Part shown: one piece after another, positions 43,816-52,323 of the stretch
How the letters are laid out: each line of letters opens with the position of its first letter
Numbering within the stretch: the stretch's first letter is position 1
Assembly: GCA_944321125.1 (NCBI GenBank)
Contig: CALUKD010000002.1
Coordinates: 248,001-312,000, forward strand
DNA from: Candidatus Butyricimonas faecavium
Lineage (GTDB): Bacteria > Bacteroidota > Bacteroidia > Bacteroidales > Marinifilaceae
Direction of reading: 5' to 3'
Length of the DNA: 64,000 nt
Notes under the pieces: model-generated
Database searches by the model: none
What the model was told of the DNA's origin: nothing
The model's input: the letters and a program-made list of their open reading frames with translations, nothing else
Program-made: the position numbers and the translations under genes

Positions 43816-45336
43816 TTATTTTTTAGTTTCCGGTGTAGTTGAAGTCGCTGAAGTGGTCGGGGCAACTGGTTGTTCTTCCCAGTGGAACGGTGCGATTTCA
43901 GCTTTCGGGTCTTTCCATGACGGTTTACGCAAGGAATAGATGATAAACGGCGTGGCAACAACCACGATACACCCGATGATTAACACGGCAAACCAAACGG
44001 TGTTACTACCCACGTTGATCTGTGAAGGCGGTATGAAACTCAACACGAAAGCCAGCAAAGCCCCGCAGAATCCCAATCCGGCGATGATCCATATCCCGAC
44101 GTTACTTTTCCGGCCGATAGCGAACGGTCGATTTGCTTTCTTCATCTTGTAGCGCAACACGATTGCTCCGGAGAACATCAACAGGTACATAATCAGGTAC
44201 AACAATACGGTCAATTGTGACAAGATCTGGTAGAACGACTGCACGGAAGGCATGACCACGAATAACAATGCCAAGATTGTAACAACTCCTCCTTGTACGA
44301 ACAGGATGTTTTTTTGAACCCCGATCTTGTTGGTTTTTTGGAAGAAAGGAGGGAGGTAACCGGCTTTACCTACGGTGAAAATACCTTTTGACGGACCCGC
44401 AACCCAAGTAAGCACTCCGGCAAGCACACCGAACATCAAGGCGATAGCTATTACCGGGGATGCCCAGCTGATATGCAGGTATTTGAGATACCCGTCGAAC
44501 CCGACAAGCAAACTTTGTGTCAGGTTAATGTCTTTTGCGGGAATAATCAACCCCAGAGCGAACGTACCCAGCACGAAGATAACCACGGTAATCCCGGCAC
44601 CGATAAAGATCGCTTTCGGGTAGTTCTTCGATGCGGGTTCCTTCACGTCCATCACGTGAATACCCATCATCTCCATTCCGGCGTAGAAGAGGAAGATTCC
44701 TGAGGCTAGCACGAGGTTGTCAAACTTGGTTAAGTCGGGGAAGAAACCTTGGCTCATGTCCATGTTATTATGCCCGCCCGTGGAAATGTAAATAATACCG
44801 AAAATGATCAGAAGCCCGGCGGGAATAATCGTCCCGACCATGGCCCCGATCTTGGAAACTTTACCTACCCATCCTAGTCCTTTCAGCGAGATAAAGGTTG
44901 CAACCCAGTAAATAGCCAGCACGGTAACCAGCGTGAAGATTTTGTTGGATGCCAGCAGGGCATCTTCGGAGGTGTTCAAGCCGATGTATGCGATGGACAC
45001 GGCCCCGAATGTCAGGACTGTCGGGTACCAGATCGTACTCTCGATCCATTGCAGGAATATTGCTAGGAAACCGAAACGTTTTCCGTACGCCTCACCTACC
45101 CAACGGAAAACTCCACCCTCTTTCTGGGCGAACATGGCGGCTAATTCGGCTGCCACGAGAGCCGTGGGAACCAGAAATACAATGGCCGCAAATAAATAGT
45201 AGAATGCAGAACTCAACCCATAAACGGCTTCTGCCGGTAGGCCACGAAGACTCACAACCGCCGCGACATTCATAATCGCGAGGGTTATCACGCCGAGTTT
45301 CATCGCGGTCCCTTTTGTGTTTGAATTTGTTGTCAT
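43816..45336 (-). CDS. gadC: Glutamate/GABA antiporter
   Basis: A 506-residue APC-superfamily transporter with about 12 hydrophobic helices. The first helices (GVITLAIMNVAAVVSLRGLPAEA) and the segment FAGMEMMGIHVMDVKEP are typical of GadC. It exchanges external glutamate for GABA made by GadB. A polar C-terminal tail (EEQPVAPTTSATSTTPETKK) may correspond to the pH plug of GadC. The gene is upstream of glsA on the same strand. Confidence 0.93.
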   Translation of the reverse strand: MTTNSNTKGTAMKLGVITLAIMNVAAVVSLRGLPAEAVYGLSSAFYYLFAAIVFLVPTALVAAELAAMFAQKEGGVFRWVGEAYGKRFGFLAIFLQWIESTIWYPTVLTFGAVSIAYIGLNTSEDALLASNKIFTLVTVLAIYWVATFISLKGLGWVGKVSKIGAMVGTIIPAGLLIIFGIIYISTGGHNNMDMSQGFFPDLTKFDNLVLASGIFLFYAGMEMMGIHVMDVKEPASKNYPKAIFIGAGITVVIFVLGTFALGLIIPAKDINLTQSLLVGFDGYLKYLHISWASPVIAIALMFGVLAGVLTWVAGPSKGIFTVGKAGYLPPFFQKTNKIGVQKNILFVQGGVVTILALLFVVMPSVQSFYQILSQLTVLLYLIMYLLMFSGAIVLRYKMKKANRPFAIGRKSNVGIWIIAGLGFCGALLAFVLSFIPPSQINVGSNTVWFAVLIIGCIVVVATPFIIYSLRKPSWKDPKAEIAPFHWEEQPVAPTTSATSTTPETKK

Positions 45337-45452
45337 CTTGAATTAATTTAGTTTAGAATTTATAATCTAGAAATTTTGGTTAGTTATATCTGTCTTGTTT
45401 GTATGGGGTAAATACGGGAGAAAAGACGAGAAGGTTCTTTCTTGCGCCATAT

Positions 45453-46652
45453 TTAACGTTGAATTTGCATCCCCAAAGTACTCGTATTTCGTTTAAAATA
45501 GGTGAACACGGCAAATATCCCGGTCAGTATCGTGCTGAATAAAAACGGGAAATAGGAGGCATCCGTGGAGAATATTCCCTGTAAAATTTCGAGAATAAAA
45601 GGGTAGGTGATAATTGCCATGTAATTCATGGCCATCACCAGTGCCAGTGCGAATGTTACGTGCGATTCGGCCGTACTCGTGGATGTTTTGTCGTATATGA
45701 TGGGTTGCATACACCCATACCCCAACCCGATAAGAATAACACCGATGGTTAGTAGTACTGGCCCACCTTTCGCAAGGAAAAGCACGAAACCGAGGGCGAT
45801 GGCCGCGGAGGAATACACGTTCGTGTAACTGCGCAACCACCCGATGATGTTGTTGATAAAAAGTCCGGGGATTGTCATGGCGAGGAAAAAGACGGAAATA
45901 TACGTGCCGGAAATGTCCGGGTCCTTGAATTTCAACGTTTCCATGTAGATTGATAAGTTAAAAGGGACTGTCAGCACGATAAATGTGATAAAGTAATAGA
46001 GAAACATGAGTGCTACCGGCCAGTTGTGGTTTGTCGATATGGGGATATCGTTTGTAGGTTTGGCTCTTTGAGGTGTTGCCGGAGGGGCAGAGTTCAGTTT
46101 AAAAGCGAACAACAGCGAGATCCCCGACAGGCAGTACACGAGGAATGCGTAATGCCAGTTGATGTTGGCGAGAACGCCAGCAAGAAAGGTGGCGAGAACT
46201 AGTGTGATATTGGTGATCGACGAGGCGATTCCCAGTTGGCGGGTCCTGTAACGTTTCGTGAAGTTGTCAGCGATAAGTCCCGTGGAAAACGGGATGATCA
46301 TCCCGGCCCCGACGCCCAAAAGGGCGCTGACTACCAGTAGCAGCCACAGGGAATTACTGAAAGGGTAAATCACGCTACACCCGAAGAATATTGATAACCC
46401 GATAATAAGAATTCTTTTTTTGTTAATCTTTAAAGATAATCGTCCTGCCAGTAGGATGAACGGGACAATGATAAATGACGGCAGCGATTCGAGCATTTGT
46501 AGCTCCAAATCGCTGGCATTCTTGAAAATGTTCTTGAGATCACCGAGAATCGGCGAGATGGCCAAGCCGGGTAATGAAGTTACCATCGATATGGAATAGA
46601 TGGCAAGGAGTGCCGTGAGCGTGATCATGCCATGGCCAGTTTGTATTTTCAT
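45453..46652 (-). CDS. Major facilitator superfamily transporter
   Basis: A 399-residue inner-membrane protein with 12 predicted hydrophobic helices. The loop 2/3 motif is AGRLSLKINKKRILIIG, as in MFS. It resembles bacterial drug or small-molecule exporters but no substrate can be assigned. It lies 62 bases after the methyltransferase gene on the same strand and may share its transcript. Confidence 0.88.
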   Translation of the reverse strand: MKIQTGHGMITLTALLAIYSISMVTSLPGLAISPILGDLKNIFKNASDLELQMLESLPSFIIVPFILLAGRLSLKINKKRILIIGLSIFFGCSVIYPFSNSLWLLLVVSALLGVGAGMIIPFSTGLIADNFTKRYRTRQLGIASSITNITLVLATFLAGVLANINWHYAFLVYCLSGISLLFAFKLNSAPPATPQRAKPTNDIPISTNHNWPVALMFLYYFITFIVLTVPFNLSIYMETLKFKDPDISGTYISVFFLAMTIPGLFINNIIGWLRSYTNVYSSAAIALGFVLFLAKGGPVLLTIGVILIGLGYGCMQPIIYDKTSTSTAESHVTFALALVMAMNYMAIITYPFILEILQGIFSTDASYFPFLFSTILTGIFAVFTYFKRNTSTLGMQIQR

Positions 46653-46714
46653 GTTGGTCCTGTTTAGTTTTCTGCACTATACGGGAGAGACAAGTGAAAA
46701 GATTCATACTAACT

Positions 46715-47890
46715 TCATTTTTCTGTCCTCACGATCACTGCCCGTCCGTCGTTGAGGGTAGTGGCAAAGAGGTAAGTGGTTCCACCGTCTTTTATTTTGC
46801 TCCGGGAGCGGAGTTCGTTTACGGATAATTTGAAGTTTCGGGTAGTAATATTGGCTTTGGGAATGGCGTGGGAAATTTGTTTTAGGAGTTTGCTTGAAAA
46901 GTCCAGTACCTCTTTGACATGAAATGAACGGCCCGGGAAGTCTTCAACGAGGTGATCCGAAGTGTAGAGGTGGCTGTGGGGATGGAGTTTTTCCAACCCG
47001 TAACGGTTGGCGACAAGTTTGAAAGCTCCACTTTTGAGGATGGAACAGTTTGGTTCGTAAAGGTAAGTACCGACGTGGTTTGTGTAGCGAGGTTGTGTAT
47101 TCTTTTCCTCTTCCAAGGGGAAGGAGAAGAGTTGTTCCGAGTCGGTGGCGAAGTTCACGGTGTGAATATTCACGGTTTGATTTGCCGGGGTTTTATCCAA
47201 TATGAATAGAAGTTCTTTGCATTCGTTGCGGACGGAAACAACATGTACCTCGGTGGTTTCGGGTAGAAGTTGCAAAATAGCGGAGAGATCGGCCATGGGG
47301 GATATTTTGATTATCAGGCGTTGGCCTTGTTGTAAAAGTGCTTCTTTGATCTCTAGTACATTCGGAGCGTAATCGGTCAGGGCGAACACCCGCTTGTTGT
47401 CGGTTGTCCGGCGGGCGGGATCAATGTAATACGTGTCAGCAATCACTTGATTGGTCACGGTGTTTGCGTCTGCGTGAATGACCTCGATATTGGTAGCTCC
47501 TAGGGCTAGGAAATTGGAACGGGCTGCTTCGCAGTACGAGTCATTACGCTCCACGTATGTCACGTTACTGACTTGTCGGGAAAAGAAGTATGTGTCAACG
47601 CCTAGGCCGCCTGTGAGGTCGCAGAGTGTATTACCTACGGCAAGTTGTACTTTGTAAAGGGCTGTTATCTCGGAGGAGCATTGTTCGGTGGATAGCTTAG
47701 ACGGGTAAAAGATATCCCGGCAAGCATACCACGAGGGAAGTTTTTCTTTGATGTTCTCCCGTGCCTGAATTTGTTGTACGGTTAACACGACACGATCGTC
47801 CGGGTAGTCATTTTTTTTCCATAGTAATTGATCCGGATCATCGTCTAGATGCTCCCGGATGAAACGGGATATGTCTGGATTTAGTGGCAT
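46715..47890 (-). CDS. Class I SAM-dependent methyltransferase with THUMP-like domain
   Basis: A 391-residue probable RNA methyltransferase. The SAM-binding motif I is LCDLTGGLGVDTYFFS and the catalytic-loop region is YIDPARR, as in the RNA cap/trimethylguanosine synthase-like family (PF09445). The C-terminal section (about 300-391) resembles the THUMP-like domain found with it in Bacteroidetes. The target RNA is unknown. A small palindrome (47918-47932) lies just before the start. Confidence 0.82.
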   Translation of the reverse strand: MPLNPDISRFIREHLDDDPDQLLWKKNDYPDDRVVLTVQQIQARENIKEKLPSWYACRDIFYPSKLSTEQCSSEITALYKVQLAVGNTLCDLTGGLGVDTYFFSRQVSNVTYVERNDSYCEAARSNFLALGATNIEVIHADANTVTNQVIADTYYIDPARRTTDNKRVFALTDYAPNVLEIKEALLQQGQRLIIKISPMADLSAILQLLPETTEVHVVSVRNECKELLFILDKTPANQTVNIHTVNFATDSEQLFSFPLEEEKNTQPRYTNHVGTYLYEPNCSILKSGAFKLVANRYGLEKLHPHSHLYTSDHLVEDFPGRSFHVKEVLDFSSKLLKQISHAIPKANITTRNFKLSVNELRSRSKIKDGGTTYLFATTLNDGRAVIVRTEK

Positions 47891-48151
47891 ATAATCGTGT
47901 TAAACAAGTTATCAATAGCCGGTAATACCGGCCTGAATCTCTCGCGAAGGTATTTAATTTTAGAAACTTATATGCGATTTTACAGTGAAATATAATCATT
48001 GTTGATGAAGTTTGTAAAAATCGGTATGATGCGGTTGCTGTTGTTACAAATGAAGTAATAAGAGTCGAATGGCATGTAGTTGTAAGAGCTTTTGAAATAC
48101 TCTCTTTCTTGTTGTCAGAATATTTACTAAATAATAAGTTTTACCGTATAG

Positions 48152-48204
48152 ATATTTATATTTGCCTATTTTATTTTTTGGATGTCGAATTCACAAAAAA
48201 TTCG
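48152..48204 (+). repeat. Left inverted repeat of the recombinase-fimbria unit
   Basis: A 17-bp block (ATATTTATATTTGCCTA, 48152-48168) and a 19-bp block (48186-48204, CGAATT...AATTCG) are repeated exactly, in inverted orientation, at 55783-55799 and 55748-55766. The spacer is 17 bases here and 16 there, with partial similarity. The first block includes TATATTTG, a -7 box pointing into the unit. The second block is itself an imperfect palindrome. Confidence 0.88.
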
Positions 48205-48448
48205 ATAATGATTATGTGAATGCAAAAACATGAAGTTAAAACCTTTTGGTTTAATATCTTATCATAAATACAATCGTGACCGGTGGTTACTCCCGTGAAG
48301 CTAATCCAGAAAAATGAAACATTCTTAATGAAATATGAAATCAAAAATAGTATATATAATATGTTGAAGGTATTATATATGAAAAATTTCCTAGCCTAAA
48401 AACGTTCTGATAATGACATCAATTCGATTCAAAAGGTTGTCGGGGAAA

Positions 48449-48463
48449 ACTATACCGTATAGT
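48449..48463. promoter_or_regulatory. Near-palindrome ACTATAC-C-GTATAGT before the recombinase
   Basis: A 7-bp perfect inverted repeat around one base, 58 bases before the recombinase start. The half TACCGTATAG also occurs at 48142-48151 next to the left inverted repeat. It could be a binding site for the recombinase or a regulator. Confidence 0.4.
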
Positions 48464-48521
48464 AACAGCCATCTTACTTTTTGTAGGAACATAAACTAAT
48501 AATTATAATAAATACAGATTC

Positions 48522-49715
48522 ATGACAACAATTAAAGTTAAATTTCGCCCGTCAACGGTGGTAGGCCGTCCGGGCAGTATCGTTTATTTGATAACCTGCC
48601 ATAGAGTTGTGCGTCAGATTACCAGTGAATACAAGGTGTTCCCGGAAGAATGGGATGAAGAACGGTCGACCGTGCTGTTGGGGCATACGGAACGCACGGA
48701 CATTAGGGCCATATCCCGAAAATTACGGGACGATATAGCTCGATTGAAGGTTGTAATTGAAGGACTGAATAGTAGGCAGACAAGGTTCACGGCGGATGAT
48801 GTGGTGGAGAAGTTCCATGAGGTGACGGCCGACTCATCGTTTTTTCGATTCATGCAAAAGGTTATAGAGCGGCTTAAACGTTTGGGCAAGGAACGGAGTG
48901 TTGAGACCTACACGACTACTCTCAATAGTTTTATGCGTTTCCGCAAAGGCTTTGATATAGAGATAAATGAAATTAATTCGGACCTGATGATGGAATACGA
49001 AGCTTACCTGAAAATGCAGAACGTGTCGATGAATACGATCTCTTTTTATAACCGTATACTTCGGGCTGTTTATAACCGTGCAGTCGAAAAAGAATTGACC
49101 GTACAGCGAAATCCTTTCAAACACGTGTACACGGGAGTGAGTAAAACAGTTAAGCGTGCCATTCCGTTGAATGCCATCAAACGGATTAAAGAGTTGGATT
49201 TATCCCTGAAACCGTCTATGGATTTTGCTAGGGATATGTTCATGTTTTCTTTCTATACACGGGGTATGTCGTTTATAGACATGGCGTATATGAAAAAAAC
49301 GGACTTGCAGTACGGGATACTTTCTTATTGTCGGCGGAAAACGGGACAACGGTTATACATAAAATGGGAAAAATGTATGCAAGATATTTTGGATAAATAT
49401 CCCGAAAACGATACGAATTATCTGTTACCTATTATTACGAGAGCCGATAACGAACGGAGACAGTACCAGAATGCATTGCGATTGGTCAATAACAAATTAA
49501 AGGAAATAGCGAGATTGGCAGACGTAAGGTTAAATCTTACCATGTACGTGACCCGCCATTCATGGGCCAGTATCGCTAAAAGCCAAAATATCCCTCTGGC
49601 TGTCATTAGTGAAGGTATGGGGCACGACTCAGAGGTCACCACGCAAATTTACCTTACCTCTTTGGACAGCTCAACGATAGACAAAGCAAATGGTTTGATA
49701 CTGAAAAAATTATGA
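48522..49715 (+). CDS. Tyrosine site-specific recombinase (Bacteroidales integrase/invertase)
   Basis: A 397-residue tyrosine recombinase. An N-terminal arm-binding-like segment (about 1-90), a SAM-like core-binding domain (about 105-205) and the catalytic domain (about 215-397) are seen. Catalytic residues: Arg247 (YTRGMSF), Arg345 in YVTRHSW, His368 in GMGHDS and Tyr377 in TTQIYL, with the lysine likely in RRKTGQR. All are present, so it should be active. Related Bacteroides fragilis enzymes invert promoters of surface-protein genes (established knowledge). The inverted repeats start 25 bases after its stop, which makes promoter inversion the natural role. Confidence 0.93.
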   Translation: MTTIKVKFRPSTVVGRPGSIVYLITCHRVVRQITSEYKVFPEEWDEERSTVLLGHTERTDIRAISRKLRDDIARLKVVIEGLNSRQTRFTADDVVEKFHEVTADSSFFRFMQKVIERLKRLGKERSVETYTTTLNSFMRFRKGFDIEINEINSDLMMEYEAYLKMQNVSMNTISFYNRILRAVYNRAVEKELTVQRNPFKHVYTGVSKTVKRAIPLNAIKRIKELDLSLKPSMDFARDMFMFSFYTRGMSFIDMAYMKKTDLQYGILSYCRRKTGQRLYIKWEKCMQDILDKYPENDTNYLLPIITRADNERRQYQNALRLVNNKLKEIARLADVRLNLTMYVTRHSWASIAKSQNIPLAVISEGMGHDSEVTTQIYLTSLDSSTIDKANGLILKKL

Positions 49716-49739
49716 ATAAATATTAAGCAAAATATACGA

Positions 49740-49759
49740 TCTCTTCACAAGAGATGGAT
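49740..49759 (+). repeat. Left 20-bp inverted repeat of the promoter switch
   Basis: TCTCTTCACAAGAGATGGAT is exactly complementary to 49909-49928. Within it CTCTT-CAC-AAGAG is a small palindrome, as expected of tyrosine-recombinase core sites. Confidence 0.93.
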
Positions 49760-49803
49760 AAGACGCTGCAAGATAGAAAAAAAGAAATTAATTACAGAAA
49801 AAT

Positions 49804-49834
49804 TAAATATATAAAAACAATCGGTTTTTGCAAA
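49804..49834 (-). promoter_or_regulatory. Promoter inside the invertible segment, pointing left
   Basis: TTTG, 19-base spacer, TATATTTA on the minus strand. It would read antisense into the recombinase 3' end in the present orientation. Confidence 0.65.
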
Positions 49835-49908
49835 AATTAATACAATTATCGAGTAAAATGGAAGTTAAAAAAGAATAAATTATTGATTATCAAATCAGTT
49901 TTCTTTTA

Positions 49909-49928
49909 ATCCATCTCTTGTGAAGAGA
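49909..49928 (-). repeat. Right 20-bp inverted repeat of the promoter switch
   Basis: Exact inverted copy of 49740-49759. It overlaps the first codons of the longest reading frame starting at 49920, which supports a later start (49950) for the DUF3575 gene. Confidence 0.93.
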
Positions 49929-49949
49929 AAGATTAAAAAGAGAATTGAA

Positions 49950-51236
49950 ATGCGAATACAGGGTTTTATAGTATTAGTATCTGTCTTGTTCGGAAGCATT
50001 CAGCTCTTCGGGCAGGAAAGCCGAAAGGAAATTTGTGTAGATTTCCGTGTCGGCAAGGGAGTGCTGGACACGACTTATGTAAATAACGCCGAGTGTCTGG
50101 CAGAAATCGTATCGTTTTTGGAAAATCTTAAAAACGACGAGACACTCGATCTGGTCGAGGTGTCCTTCTGCGGATCTGCCTCTCCGGAAGGATCTGTTAA
50201 AATCAATCGGAAGTTAGCGATAGAACGCCGTACTGCAGTGGAGAGTTACGTACGTAGGTACATTTCATTACCGGACAGCATCACCACCCGTTGTGATGTT
50301 TCCATTGCGTGGGAGCGTCTGGCCAGTCTGGTGGAACAGTCGGACATGCCTCACAAGGGGGAAGCCGTGGATGCGCTGCGAAATGTCCCCGAATACACGT
50401 ATGACGATAAAGGGGTTTTAATCGACAGCAAGAAGAAGCATTTGATGGAACTGCAGTACGGGCGTACTTGGTACTACATGCTAGAACATTTCTTCCCACG
50501 AGTACGTAATGCTAGCGTCATATTCGTGACGGTACGGCAAAAGTCGGTAATAAAAAGTGATACGGTTGAATTACAGACGGTTTCCGCCATTGATACTGCT
50601 GTCGTCATTCAAGAAGAGGACACGCTCGTAATGCGGCAGGAAATAGTACCGAAAGAGGAAAAGCAGAAGCCTTTTTACATGGCTGTCAAGACCAACATGC
50701 TCTATGACGTATTGGTCGTACCCAACATCGGTGTCGAGTTCTATCTGGGTAAAAATTGGTCGGTAAGTGGAAATTGGATGTACGGTTGGTGGGACAAGAG
50801 TAGCAAGCACCGTTATTGGCGCGTGTACGGTGGCGACATTGCCATACGCAAGTGGTTGGGTAAGAAAGCCACCGAAAAGCCGCTCACGGGCCACCATCTG
50901 GGTCTTTATGGGCAGTTGTTCACCTTCGATTTCGAGTGGGGTGGTACCGGCTACATGGGAGGTAGACCTGGAGAAACACTTTGGGACAGCCCCAATTATG
51001 CAGTGGGCGTGGAATACGGCTATTCGCTGCCGGTAGCACGGAGGTTAAACATCGACTTCTCCGTTGGTGTGGGTTACTGGGGTGGCAAATATTATACTTA
51101 CAGCCCTCTCGACGGGCACGACGTGTGGGAATCCACCAAGAACCGCCACTGGTTCGGTCCGACCAAGGCGGAGGTCTCTCTGGTCTGGTTACTCGGACGG
51201 GACAACAGCAATAACAGGAAAGGAGGTATGAAATGA
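49950..51236 (+). CDS. OmpA-like/DUF3575 outer-membrane protein of the fimbrial operon
   Basis: The start at ATG 49950 (MRIQGFIVLVSVLF) gives a normal signal peptide ending LFGQ; the frame is open from 49920, but those codons fall in the inverted repeat. This yields 428 residues. The N-terminal half (about 20-195) resembles an OmpA-type peptidoglycan-binding fold (GSASPEGSVKINRKLAIERR). The C-terminal half (about 240-428) is a DUF3575 beta-barrel (AVKTNMLYDVLVVPNIGVEFYL). Such proteins lead fimbrial operons in Bacteroidales and may anchor or assemble the fibre. It overlaps the next gene by four bases (ATGA). Confidence 0.85.
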   Translation: MRIQGFIVLVSVLFGSIQLFGQESRKEICVDFRVGKGVLDTTYVNNAECLAEIVSFLENLKNDETLDLVEVSFCGSASPEGSVKINRKLAIERRTAVESYVRRYISLPDSITTRCDVSIAWERLASLVEQSDMPHKGEAVDALRNVPEYTYDDKGVLIDSKKKHLMELQYGRTWYYMLEHFFPRVRNASVIFVTVRQKSVIKSDTVELQTVSAIDTAVVIQEEDTLVMRQEIVPKEEKQKPFYMAVKTNMLYDVLVVPNIGVEFYLGKNWSVSGNWMYGWWDKSSKHRYWRVYGGDIAIRKWLGKKATEKPLTGHHLGLYGQLFTFDFEWGGTGYMGGRPGETLWDSPNYAVGVEYGYSLPVARRLNIDFSVGVGYWGGKYYTYSPLDGHDVWESTKNRHWFGPTKAEVSLVWLLGRDNSNNRKGGMK

Positions 51237-52273
51237 TGAGATACGCGACAAGATACGTTTCCCTGTTGGCGGGAATGCTGATGGTATTGTCTTCCTGCGA
51301 ACACAAGGAACTATGTTTCGACCACGAGGCACACGCCCCGAAGTCGGACGTGCACGTGAAAGCAGTGTACGAAAAGGAATGGGAACATACCTGCGAGGGA
51401 GGTCCCGATTGGGAACAGTACCCTGCGTGGGAGAGCAGGTTCGGTATGGAATATCATGACCTGTGCCCCGATATTCCCGACGGGTTACGCGTGCAGGTAT
51501 ATAACGAAGATGGCACCAATAACGTCCTGAACGTTGCTCCCGAAGGTGACATCGTGCGGATGCGTCCGGGAGAACATTCCCTGCTACTCTACAACAACGA
51601 CACGGAATACATCGTCTTCGATGACATGAACTCGTTCGCCTCGGCAAAGGCCACGACCCGGGTGCGTACCCGAGCCTCCTACGCAGGTAATCCATACATG
51701 GGAAATGCTATCGAAAACACGGTGAATGCCCCTGATATGCTCTATGGCAACTATATAGAGAACTACACGGCCGAGCGCAAGACAGAGGTCGACGAACTGC
51801 CCGTGACCATGCACCCGTTGGTATTTACCTACTTGGTGCGTTACGAGTTCAGCCACGGGTTGGAGTACGTGGCACTGGCTCGCGGCGCATTGGCAGGTAT
51901 GGCCGGTGCGGTGTGGCTGAACAGCGGACGTACCTCGGAAGAGGCAGCTACCATATTATATGACTGCACTATGGAAGATTTCGGAGCACAGGCCTGCGTC
52001 CATTCGTTCGGCATACCGGACTACCCGAACGAGAACTACACGGCACGTGCCGAACGTTGTTACGGGCTGAACCTTGAAGTGCGTCTGAAGAACGGGAAAG
52101 TCAAGTCGTTCGATTTCGACGTGACAGATCAGGTTGCCGCACAGCCGCAGGGAGGCGTCATCGTGGTGAGCGGTATCGAGATTTCCGACGAGGACGGTAC
52201 GGAAGGCGGTTCCGGCTTCGATGTGAACGTGGGAGATTGGGGCGAGTACGAAGACGTCGAACTCCCTCTTTAA
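51233..52273 (+). CDS. DUF5119 lipoprotein of the fimbrial operon
   Basis: A 346-residue lipoprotein with signal peptide ending LSSC followed by EHKELCFDHEAHAP, the start typical of the DUF5119 (FimB/Mfa2-like) group. The middle region is beta-rich. This group probably anchors or terminates the fibre at the cell surface. Its ATG overlaps the previous stop (ATGA), so translation is coupled. The composition is more GC-rich than the flanking housekeeping genes, as for the rest of the operon. Confidence 0.8.
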   Translation: MMRYATRYVSLLAGMLMVLSSCEHKELCFDHEAHAPKSDVHVKAVYEKEWEHTCEGGPDWEQYPAWESRFGMEYHDLCPDIPDGLRVQVYNEDGTNNVLNVAPEGDIVRMRPGEHSLLLYNNDTEYIVFDDMNSFASAKATTRVRTRASYAGNPYMGNAIENTVNAPDMLYGNYIENYTAERKTEVDELPVTMHPLVFTYLVRYEFSHGLEYVALARGALAGMAGAVWLNSGRTSEEAATILYDCTMEDFGAQACVHSFGIPDYPNENYTARAERCYGLNLEVRLKNGKVKSFDFDVTDQVAAQPQGGVIVVSGIEISDEDGTEGGSGFDVNVGDWGEYEDVELPL

Positions 52274-52323
52274 GAATAAATAGTTTTTACTAATCATTAA
52301 TGTTTTACTAAAAATTCAGCAAC

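Larger units (their letters stand above)
47891..48521. other. 631-base gap before the recombinase: repeats, no genes
   Basis: I see no coding sequence. It contains the hairpin GCCGG-TAATA-CCGGC (47918-47932), the left flanking inverted repeat (48152-48204) and a near-palindrome at 48449-48463 that repeats the TACCGTATAG found at 48142-48151. Confidence 0.7.
49740..49928. promoter_or_regulatory. Invertible promoter segment (phase switch)
   Basis: The 149 bases between perfect 20-bp inverted repeats lie between the recombinase stop and the fimbrial operon. On the minus strand a TTTG (49831-49834) is followed after 19 bases by TATATTTA (49804-49811), a 7-of-8 match to the -7 consensus. No comparable plus-strand promoter is visible. 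As sequenced, the promoter therefore points back toward the recombinase. Inversion would place the -7 box near 49857-49864 facing the operon, about 85 bases before the likely start at 49950. This is inferred to be an OFF orientation. Confidence 0.85.

Noticed and set aside
48522-49715. Reading the recombinase as a prophage or conjugative-element integrase
   Set aside because: No phage, relaxase or conjugation genes are nearby, the tRNA genes are distant, and inverted repeats flank a promoter segment right after it.
49920-49949. Earlier start of the DUF3575 gene at 49920
   Set aside because: These codons lie partly in the 20-bp recombination repeat, and the residues before the signal peptide (KRKIKKRIE) are not needed; 49950 gives a normal signal peptide.
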